Below are positions 56,520 through 64,000 of a stretch of DNA of 64,000 nt, piece by piece. The stretch's first letter is position 1, and each line of letters opens with the position of its first letter. The stretch comes from Xenoacremonium recifei (lineage: Eukaryota > Ascomycota > Sordariomycetes > Hypocreales > Nectriaceae): positions 372,001 through 436,000 of the forward strand of contig WOFQ01000018.1 in assembly GCA_012184525.1 (NCBI GenBank). Reading direction: 5' to 3'. A program made the translations under genes and the position numbers. Below the pieces are notes generated by a model. It did not search any database and had not been told where the DNA came from. It saw nothing but the letters and a program-made list of their open reading frames with translations.

Positions 56520-57719
56520 CTAGCTGAAGATCTTGAGGAACCCCCAAATCCCGATACCGCTCAAAACGGGAATCGTCAGGTTGTCGTCCCAGCCAAAAAT
56601 GTCGACCACTTCACTGGCTGACGCGATGAAGCCTGACCAGATGCTCATTGCGCCTAGAGCGAGCGCTCCAGTGATGGTCGGTGTCTCGGTGAGGCCCACG
56701 GCCTCGGTGATGGCGCGGGGGAGCGCCAGGGTGCCTTTGAAGAGGAAGGCCTCGTCGCCGGGGAAGGGCCCGATCGTGGGCACCAGCCAGCCGTAGAAGA
56801 AGTACGACGTTGCCACACCGACGAGGAACGCCGCCGCAGAGCCAGCGAGCGACTTTCCGCGGCGCAAACGCGGCGTGTAGCGGCCCCAGAGGCGGCCAAA
56901 GGTGCTGGCAGCGGTGTCGCACCAGCTCAGCAGCAGGACGCTCATGATGCCGACGTCCTTGGGGAACGAGTACAGCACGATCCAGGCGCCGAGGAGGTAG
57001 AAGATGACGCCGTTCCAGCCCATGTACTCGCTCTCGCGCATCAGCGCGCCCAGCACGCGCACGTAGAAGCGGTTGACGCTTGCGTAGCGGTGTCGCAGCC
57101 AGTCGGTCGTGGCGATGGGGATCAGGGCCGCCATGAGCCACGGTGTTACGGCGCTCGGCTGCGTGCCTGTGACGTAGAGCCAGACGACGAAGAAGCCGAT
57201 GGACACGTGCAGCACCTTGCGCGGCACTTCGTGCTTATGGACAAACGTCCTCCAGTGTCGGTGAATGGGAATCAGGCCGAGCGGGCTGGGGCTACGGCTG
57301 AAGTCGCGCCAGGTCCATCCAGAGGGTGTCGCTGGTTGCGGCGGTGCTAGATGCCCGTTTGTCGTAGAAGTCTTGCCATTTGTCATTATCGTCTCGGTTG
57401 GCAACGCTGTCACCTTTGTTGTTGATGATGAAGAGGCCGTCTTAGTCTTCGTCGCGTTGCTCATCCTCCGTGTCATGCGCTGCACGGTTCTCGAGTCGAT
57501 AGGCGAGCGACTCCGCGTGCGCGCCCTGCGCAGCTCTGGACTATCAAGCTCATCCTCCTCGTCGCGCTCCTCGACGGGTTGCGGCGTGGCCGTTCTTCGG
57601 CGGGCGGCAGAGCGCGTCACGGGGCCGAAGTAGTCGCGATCGGTCTCGGAGGGTGTAGGACTGGGAGAGATGACGCGGGGCGTCTCGGGCACAGAGGCCT
57701 GCTTCGAACGGAGGGACAT
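56520..57719 (-). CDS. dgk1: CTP-dependent diacylglycerol kinase Dgk1
   Basis: A single exon of 399 residues from the ATG at 57719 (MSLRSKQASVPETPRVISPS). Dgk1 phosphorylates diacylglycerol to phosphatidate using CTP at the ER/nuclear envelope and opposes Pah1 lipin. The first ~150 residues are Ser/Thr/Arg-rich with SP/TP sites and are likely cytosolic and phosphorylated. The conserved catalytic part begins HKHEVPRKVLHVSIGFFVVW and continues through IATTDWLRHRYASVNRFYVR, MRESEYMGWNGVIFYLLGAW, LSWCDTAASTFGRLWGRYTP and the basic RLRRGKSLAGSAAAFL motif. It has about six to seven membrane helices and ends in GIGIWGFLKIFS. The open frame continues upstream without stop to 58307, but only from a GTG and with low-complexity sequence, so the ATG is preferred. 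Confidence 0.92.
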   Translation of the reverse strand: MSLRSKQASVPETPRVISPSPTPSETDRDYFGPVTRSAARRRTATPQPVEERDEEDELDSPELRRARTRSRSPIDSRTVQRMTRRMSNATKTKTASSSSTTKVTALPTETIMTNGKTSTTNGHLAPPQPATPSGWTWRDFSRSPSPLGLIPIHRHWRTFVHKHEVPRKVLHVSIGFFVVWLYVTGTQPSAVTPWLMAALIPIATTDWLRHRYASVNRFYVRVLGALMRESEYMGWNGVIFYLLGAWIVLYSFPKDVGIMSVLLLSWCDTAASTFGRLWGRYTPRLRRGKSLAGSAAAFLVGVATSYFFYGWLVPTIGPFPGDEAFLFKGTLALPRAITEAVGLTETPTITGALALGAMSIWSGFIASASEVVDIFGWDDNLTIPVLSGIGIWGFLKIFS

Positions 57720-59006
57720 GGTGAGGATGGAGAAGGGCGGGAGGACGGGGCAGTGTACGGCGCCGACGACGATGCGCCGGAGGGTGTCGAAGCCGGAGGG
57801 CCAGAAGTTTATGAGGGAGTATGAGTGGTAAGGCGCCGGCGAGTGCGCGCTCGACGTGGATGTCGAGATGGAGGTTGAAGAGGTTGCTGCGGAGGAGCGA
57901 GCGGTAGAGTGGAGATGTCTATCCCGCCGGGAGGAGCGGCGGTGGTCGTGATCAAAGAGCGAAAACGGGGCGTCGTCGGTCTTGTTACGTGATGCTGGTA
58001 TTGTTGTTGTAGCTGAAGGAGGCCGGGCGTCTATCGGATCCAGATTGAGGCTTGACGGGGATGCAGCAGAGGTTGGATCCCCCGCCGCATGATTGTAAAG
58101 GAGCGGACGACGAATCTTGTGCTCTGGCTCGGAGCCCGGGGCAAGCTCGCATCCGGGTTGGTGCGTGCAAGCGGTGTCGGTGTCGGTGTCGGTCCCGGAC
58201 GGCACGGGAATACAGCCAGCGAGCGTAGATATACCTGAACGGGGCGGAACCTGGACAAAGGCTCTCCCCAACAGGGCTGTCGTCTGGTGACCACCGGGGG
58301 AGGACACGTATGATAAGGATGAGAAGAGGAAGAAGTTTCCGCGAGGGGGGGATTAGGGAAACTGTTGGGGATCCCAGGAGTCGTGTGACTCGGTGCTTGT
58401 GCGTGGTCTGGGCTGGCGTTTGGATCAGGTTTCTTGGGCTGGAGGACGAAGATTTTCTCGCGCCGTCACTGTCTGGCTGTCCCTGCCTAGGCTGGGACGG
58501 GGAAGTGTGGCGCAAAGACGGGGGGCCTCACAAAGACATGTGACTGACCAGCCATGACGACAGAGGCCTCACGAGGGCATGATTCTTCTCTGTTTTTGAC
58601 AAGGCATGTCTCTCAAATGTCTCACTCGTCCCGCAATAGACGACAGCCTTGGATATTCTATCACTTCATAGACGCTTGAACTTCATCGTGGGATGAAATG
58701 AGGTGTCCAAGTCCAGCACAGATCCGACCCTTCCGCAGCCATCTCATGTTTAACGCCCCCATGTTTACTTGTAATGAGCCCGCAATTTCAGGGTCCAAAG
58801 CCTGAGCCACCGCATGTGCTCGACGGCTGCACCAGCCACACTCCACACTGATCAGCTTCACGTGGCGATAAGATAACAAAATTTCGAGAAATGTTTCTGC
58901 GACGGCCCCTCCATGCGACTGAACCCGGTCTGCAGAACAACCCAATCGTTTTACTTCTTTTCTTTAATCTTTCCTTTTCGACACGGAACCTAGGTCATCC
59001 AGCGCC
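57720..59006. other. Divergent intergenic region dgk1 / spb4
   Basis: The first ~590 bp are an open continuation of the dgk1 frame without a supported start and are taken as leader. A (GGTGTC)n-like run lies at about 58170-58195. No other gene is recognised. Confidence 0.5.
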
Positions 59007-60957
59007 ATGGCTCCGGGAAAAGTCGAAAAGAAGAGGAATCCCCGGGCGTGGGATGCCCTCTCTCCTCCCCTCGCCGAATGGATCCTAGACGCAGTCTCGA
59101 CGATGGGCTTCGCTCAGATGACGCCTGTCCAAGCCGCTACCATGCCTCACTTTCTTGGAAATAAAGATGTTGTAGTCGAGGTTTGTTTCCCCTTTACTTT
59201 ATTGGTCATTGCCTTGCTCTGACATAGCTCGGGATTAGGCCGTCACTGGTAGCGGGAAGACCCTCGCATTCCTTCTCCCCCTCGTCCAAAAAATCCTCCG
59301 CCTCGACGAACCGACCAAGAAACACCACGTTGCCGCCATTGTCGTCTCTCCGACCCGCGAGCTCGCCGCCCAGATCCATGCTGTTTTGGTGTCGCTTCTG
59401 CAGTTCCACGGCCCGTCCGCGGAGCTGCTGCCGTTCCTCAAGGATGAAGAGAAGAGGCCGAGTACGACAGTGCCCGTTATAGTGCCACAGTTGTTGGTAG
59501 GCGGCACGACAACGACGCAACAAGATCTCAGTTTCTTCATGAGGCATAGTCCGAACGTGTTGATCTCATCACCTGGACGGCTGGTCGAGTTGCTAAGTTC
59601 ACCACATGTGCACTGCCCGCAGTCCTCCTTTGAAGTGCTGGTGCTGGACGAGGCCGACCGATTACTCGACCTCGGCTTCAAGCAGGATCTGCAAAACATT
59701 CTTGGACATTTGCCTAAGCAAAGGCGCACGGGTCTTTTCAGCGCCAGTGTGAGCGAAGCGGTCGGCGAGATCATTCGAGTAGGCTTGCGGAATCCCGTCA
59801 AGATCGAGGTCAAGGTGAAGATGAAGGACGGCGGCATTCTTGAGGACCGAAGAACACCCGCCAGTCTACAGATGACATATCTTGTGAAGCCAGCCAGCCA
59901 AAAGCTCCCTGCGCTTGCACGGCTATTGGAGCGGTTACCCCTGAAGCCTCAAAGGAGCATCGTCTTCCTTTCAACATGCGCGGCGGTGGACTATTTTCAA
60001 CACGTACTACCGGAACTACTACCTGCAGGCTTCTCTCTACTACCTCTACATGGAAAGCATCCCGCCAAGGTGCGAGAGAAGAACTTTAACCGGTTCTTGA
60101 CGTCCGTTTCTCCTACTATTCTCTTAACAACAGATCTCGCTGCGCGAGGTCTTGATATTCCTCAGGTCGATCTTGTGGTGCAAATAGATGCTCCTTCTGA
60201 CCCAAAGGTCTTCATCCACCGGAGTGGCAGAGCAGGCCGAGCTGGGAGGAAAGGTTTGGCTGTCGTGATGCTCCATCCAGGTCGAGAAGAAGACTACGTG
60301 AGGTTCCTAGATATACGGAAAACGCCGATATCACCGCTATTGAGGCCGGAGGTCAACACATCAGATCAAGATGCTTCGGAAGCAACGGATAAGATTCGGC
60401 AGCTGGTCAAAGCCGATAGGGCGCTCTTCGACAAGGCTCAGAAGGCCTTTGTGAGTTGGGCACGGAGCTACGGCGCACATCAAGCGACATCCATATTCCG
60501 TGTCTCCGACCTGGACTGGGAGGATCTGGGCCGGGCTTGGGGCCTCCTTCGTCTTCCTAGAATGCCAGAACTGAAGAGCTGGCAAGGAGACAAAATGCTC
60601 GGCCTTGAGATCGACTGGGATACCTACGCCTACAAAGACAAGGCTCGTGAGAGTGCACGACAGGAAGCCCTCGAGGCCGAGAGGTCAGGCGAGAAGCCTG
60701 AGAAACCTGATCCAAAGCGCAAGCGAAAGAACGAGGCGTGGAGCGGCAAGCACGAGAAGGAGGAGGAACGGGCCGAACGGCGGGAGAAGCGACATAAGAA
60801 GAGAGAGGCAGAGAAGACGGCTAAGATGACGGAGGACGAAAAGGCCGAGAAGATGGAGCTGGAGGAGATGATCCAACAGATTCGGAGGCAGAACCAAGCC
60901 AAGGCCCGGGCCGCAGCGACGGCTAAGGAGGATGAGTTTGAGGGTTTTGACGATTAG
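59007..60957 (+). CDS. spb4: DEAD-box ATP-dependent RNA helicase Spb4
   Basis: Two exons, 59007-59180 and 59239-60957 (58-nt intron, donor GTTTGT), encode 630 residues. Spb4 remodels 27S pre-rRNA during 60S ribosomal subunit assembly in the nucleolus. Motifs in order: Q motif FAQMTPVQAATMP, I AVTGSGKT (split from its upstream context by the intron), Ia SPTRELAAQI, Ib SSPGRLVELL, II VLDEADRLLDLGF, III as SAS rather than SAT (GLFSASVSEAV), IV SIVFLSTCAAVDYFQ, V TTDLAARGLDIPQVD and VI HRSGRAGRAG. The C-terminal block WARSYGAHQATSIFRVSDLD, LLRLPRMPELK is typical of Spb4. The last ~110 residues are a Lys/Glu-rich helix, also typical. Confidence 0.95.
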
Positions 60958-61282
60958 AAAGCAAATATACCCCTTTTTCAATTGGCTACAAGAATGCTTG
61001 AATATTCTATGTGCCATCTTCCTCAGGGTGCTGGATCATAGGCTAAATGGTGTGACGGGACATCGGAACGCTCAATATTGGCCTGAACTAATGTGACATA
61101 TAATTCACCTTATACTGTAGAGCAATTTAGCTAGAGGTAAATGTCTCTGTCATATTCAAGACCCTTGTCCTCGGTTCATACCACCATTTAAAGGTGTAAA
61201 CCAACCTCAACGGACCAAACCTCAATTTCTAACATCCTTGAAGCTACCGCTTTGGTCTCAATGAAGTCTTGATCGAGAAGGC
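60958..61282. other. Convergent intergenic region
   Basis: 325 bp between convergent spb4 and the MFS gene; 3' UTRs only as far as I can see. Confidence 0.6.
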
Positions 61283-62998
61283 TTAAATCTCATATCTGTA
61301 ATCTGGAGACTTGTCTGCGTCCCCTCCCACTGTAGAGTGTTTTGTTAGGGATCATAACCAATACTTGCGAATTATGCATTTACTTACTATCAATCGGAAT
61401 TCCAACTTCAGGCCGACCATATCGTCTATCTCTCCTGCGGTTCTCTAAATGAAGTATAGTCGACATAGCCAACGCGGCTAATACTGCAAGAAAGGTCAGA
61501 GAGCCAGCGACTGCATTGCCCATGACATATTGCGGCTCATCCTTTGTTGGGTAGACATTAGAGGCAGCGACTCCGATGGCGTGGGTCACGGCGATGACGA
61601 TACCAATGCCCAAGCCTGCCTTTGTGTCTCCGGCAAAGGTCGAGGCGATCCAAGCTAGAACAATTGGGAATGAGACATAGCACCCCTGAGGTACGAATTA
61701 GTGCGGTCTTTAAGCGCCAATGCATGGGAGGTAACTTACAACAACCGACAGGAAGCAGAATACATAACGGGCTGTTGTGTTGCTTACTACGCCTAGGAGA
61801 ATATAGCCAACCCCAGAAACAGTGCAGCCTATCATGATGGGAAGCCCACGCATCTTGGTTCGGTCCGAGATAGCGGCAACAAGCAGCAGGACAATGTAAG
61901 CTGCTGCATATATGGGAACAGTGAAGAGATTAGCTTGGATCGAAGTGTACCCTAGAGTTCCAACGATGGTAGGTAAAAAGACAGAAGAAACAGAAAGAGA
62001 GAAGCAAGGGCCAGAATATATCAAGACGAAAAGGTATAATCGAGGATCTAACAAGCCCCTGAGATAAGGTCAGTGAATCCAATCAATAAGTGTTACTGGA
62101 CCTTACCCTTTTACTTGTGCCCAACTGATGCCTGTGTCTTCATTCTTTGTGAACCTGTTCCTCCGGTTGAGAATGATCTCGTGCTCTTCCTCTGTGAACC
62201 AGTGATGCCGGCCCGACTCAGGCCTTCCAGGCAAAACCCACAAAGTCAACAGACCGAGGGCAAAGGTGGGAAGACCCTCGATAATGAAGAGAGCTTGCCA
62301 AGCTTGAATGATCAAATTGTCTTGAGCGGCGCCCAATCCGTACGAAATCAAGCCCGAGGCAATGCCACTGACAGCACTCATGCCTGCGTAAACGGCGATC
62401 CGCAAAGAAAGCTCCGACTTCAAGTACCAGAAGCTGAGGTACAATGCGCAGCCCGGTGCAAACGAGGCTTCGCAAATTCCCAAGAACAATCTTACAGCAA
62501 TTAGGCCTCCAGGGGTAGTGCACGCCGCCTGCATAGCGCTCACACCACCCCAGCCAATTGCACATATCCCAAGCCAATATGACGGTCGAACGACTTTCAA
62601 CATCAGTCCGCCAATGGGACCACAGGTAGCTGTGCCGATATAAAAAGCTGCAGACGCAATTTGGTACTGCTCGCTGCTGAGACCTATGTCTTCTTCGAGG
62701 CCGATCTTTCGAGCATTTCCGATATTACTCCTATGATTGACGAGCAAAAGTGAGCTCTCGATGTCCTCTTTGGATTTGAAAGAAAGGGGGCCCCTTACCG
62801 ATCGAGATAGGACATGAGATAGAGGATTGTGATCCATAGCAAAACTGTACGGTCCAGTTTACGGACTACTCGACGTTCGGCCTCGGGGGAAGGATACATC
62901 GGCATAGTCACTGGCTGCTTGTCCTCAACATGCTCTGACGAGTTCTTCGTGTTCGGTTCTGGCTCATAGCTCACACCATCGCCCATGATGGCGGTCAT
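61283..62998 (-). CDS. MFS transporter, allantoate permease (Dal5)-like family
   Basis: Five minus-strand exons (62998-62799, 62730-62107, 62058-61740, 61685-61388, 61329-61283) give 495 residues. This is the anion:cation symporter group of the major facilitator superfamily, which imports small organic acids, vitamins and sugar acids. The N-terminal signature (ERRVVRKLDRTVLLWITILY, MSYLDRSNIGNARKIGLEED) spans intron 1. About twelve membrane helices follow, with the conserved RLFLGICEASFAPGC and the central loop FTEEEHEIILNRRNRF. Later helices include LYLFVLIYSGPCFSLSVSSV, FTVPIYAAAYIVLLLVAAIS and FPIVLAWIASTFAGDTK. The last exon supplies the typical GDADKSPDYRYEI end. It faces the lactonase gene across a shared promoter. 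A second ATG at 62986 is also possible. Confidence 0.9.
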
Positions 62999-63327
62999 CT
63001 TGTTGACTGTTGGAAAATTGTTTATGGCTTGAAAATTTCAGATGTATATTCAAAGCTGATAAGAGGAAATTGCATGACATTCAGATATTGCTTTGGAAAT
63101 AGAGATCCCATCTACCCCATGGGGCTTTATAATATGTTCCTAAATCATCTATAATAGTGCTGACGGAGATCTTCCGTGGGCGAAGTCAGCAACGACAAGG
63201 CTTCGGGGTCTGTCCGTGCCGTGCGGGGTTAGCCCGCCATGCCCTCGGCCTCTTATTTAACAGCTACAAATTGAATGATACTAGTTAAGCACTACTGACA
63301 CCCAATCATTCTCATTATAAATCCAAC
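62999..63327. promoter_or_regulatory. Divergent promoter of the MFS / lactonase pair
   Basis: 329 bp. Contains two inverted CGG-N7-CCG sites, at 63164-63176 (CGGAGATCTTCCG) and 63204-63216 (CGGGGTCTGTCCG), whose starts are exactly 40 bp apart. Inverted CGG triplets are the usual target shape of Zn2Cys6 regulators. A TATAAAG on the minus strand (about 63125-63131) lies 127 bp upstream of the MFS start. The arrangement suggests co-regulation by one pathway-specific factor, which is not encoded in the visible window. Confidence 0.5.
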
Positions 63328-64000
63328 ATGTCCTGCTGGGCTTGGTTTCCCCCTGGCCGAGAGATTGAGGCGAAGATATTCACCACCTTACCCCACGCTC
63401 TGAGACGGCCCGGAGGCACATCAGACCACTCCCGAAATCAAAAGCGAGGCCGGCCTCTTGACTGCTTCTTGGAGGGACCAGTGGTTGTGGATAGAACTCT
63501 TTACTTGACCGATATCCCTTACGGTCGCATATTTGCTGTTAATCTCGACACTCGCCAATGGGTTCTGGTCAAGGAGTATGACGGAGAACCGAACGGACTT
63601 GCGTGGGACAGGAGACGAAAGCGGCTCGTTATTGCAGACTTCAAACAGGGTATACTGACTTTGGACCCACGGTCAGGGAGCTTGGCGACCCTAGTATCAC
63701 GGCACAATGGGGAGAGATTGAAGGGGCCTAATGACTTGATTATCACGCCCGAAGGGGCTATCATCTTCACCGATCAGGGGATGAGTGGGCTCAACGACCC
63801 GTCGGGACGAGTCTACCGTCTATATGAGAACACATCGGGCAACCATACACTTCAGGTACTGCTTGACCACTGTCCTTCACCAAACGGACTCACCCTCGAC
63901 AAGTCTGCGTCTTCGCTCTTCGTTGCTATGACCAGGGACAACAGCGTGTGGCTGACTCCCTTCTTTCCGGACGGGACACCCTCAAGAAGTGGACGCTTCT
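63328..64000 (+). CDS. SMP-30/gluconolactonase family protein (partial, runs off the edge)
   Basis: The open frame from the ATG at 63328 continues to the window end (224 residues seen; the family usually has ~300-330). It is a six-bladed beta-propeller lactonase of the SMP-30/LRE type, which hydrolyses sugar lactones in a metal-dependent way. Visible blades: CFLEGPVVVDRTLYLTDIPY (Glu49, metal ligand), EPNGLAWDRRRKRLVIADF, LKGPNDLIITPEGAIIFTDQ (Asn135), GMSGLNDPSGRVYRL, and PSPNGLTLDKSASSLFVAMT (Asn186), followed by RDNSVW (Asp204, candidate ligand). No intron is visible so far. With its divergent MFS neighbour it looks like a small catabolic unit for a sugar acid or lactone, but the substrate cannot be told. 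Confidence 0.88.
   Translation, partial: MSCWAWFPPGREIEAKIFTTLPHALRRPGGTSDHSRNQKRGRPLDCFLEGPVVVDRTLYLTDIPYGRIFAVNLDTRQWVLVKEYDGEPNGLAWDRRRKRLVIADFKQGILTLDPRSGSLATLVSRHNGERLKGPNDLIITPEGAIIFTDQGMSGLNDPSGRVYRLYENTSGNHTLQVLLDHCPSPNGLTLDKSASSLFVAMTRDNSVWLTPFFPDGTPSRSGRF

Noticed and set aside
57720..58307. 196-residue N-terminal extension of Dgk1
   Set aside because: It starts at GTG, is low complexity, and is not expected from the family; the ATG at 57719 opens a normal-sized protein.

Overview
The window is from a filamentous ascomycete (Pezizomycotina, probably Sordariomycetes). Its genes carry short 45-152 nt GT-AG introns, and its proteins match the fungal forms of Sec14, Pep4, Sld2, DIM-2, Rpt3, Kxd1, Spb4 and Dgk1. 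Coding DNA is GC-rich, intergenic gaps are kilobase-sized, and there are a few AT-rich relic patches. I found no rRNA, tRNA, CRISPR array or intact transposon. Exon borders were set by hand from splice consensus and reading-frame continuity.

Layout. 0-12 kb: an unrecognised membrane protein, a small conserved protein, kinetochore protein Mis14, phosphatidylinositol transfer protein Sec14 and the vacuolar aspartic protease Pep4. 12-18.5 kb: a large Q-rich nuclear-type protein, an RMND1/DUF155 mitochondrial protein and an old yellow enzyme. 19-21 kb: a trypsin-like protease gene bracketed almost to the base by two arrays of one 19-nt repeat family. 21-32 kb: Sld2 (two MluI cell-cycle boxes upstream), a DIM-2-type cytosine methyltransferase, the proteasome ATPase Rpt3 and a folliculin/Lst7 homologue. 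32-39 kb: a 7.3 kb stretch with no recognisable gene. 39-50 kb: a triple-AAA CbxX/CfxQ-type ATPase, an AT-rich retroelement-like relic, a RING protein, a calycin-like protein, a small conserved protein and Kxd1. 50-56.5 kb: a second gene-poor stretch. 56.5-64 kb: Dgk1, the DEAD-box helicase Spb4, and a divergent pair of an MFS transporter and a partial SMP-30/lactonase gene.

Most genes are unlinked housekeeping functions: replication, kinetochore, proteasome, ribosome biogenesis, vacuole and lipid metabolism. Three places suggest local functional organisation. The MFS/lactonase pair shares a 329 bp divergent promoter with two CGG-N7-CCG sites. The protease gene sits inside repeat arrays. The DIM-2 gene shares the window with AT-rich relics of the kind that repeat-induced mutation and methylation produce in such fungi.
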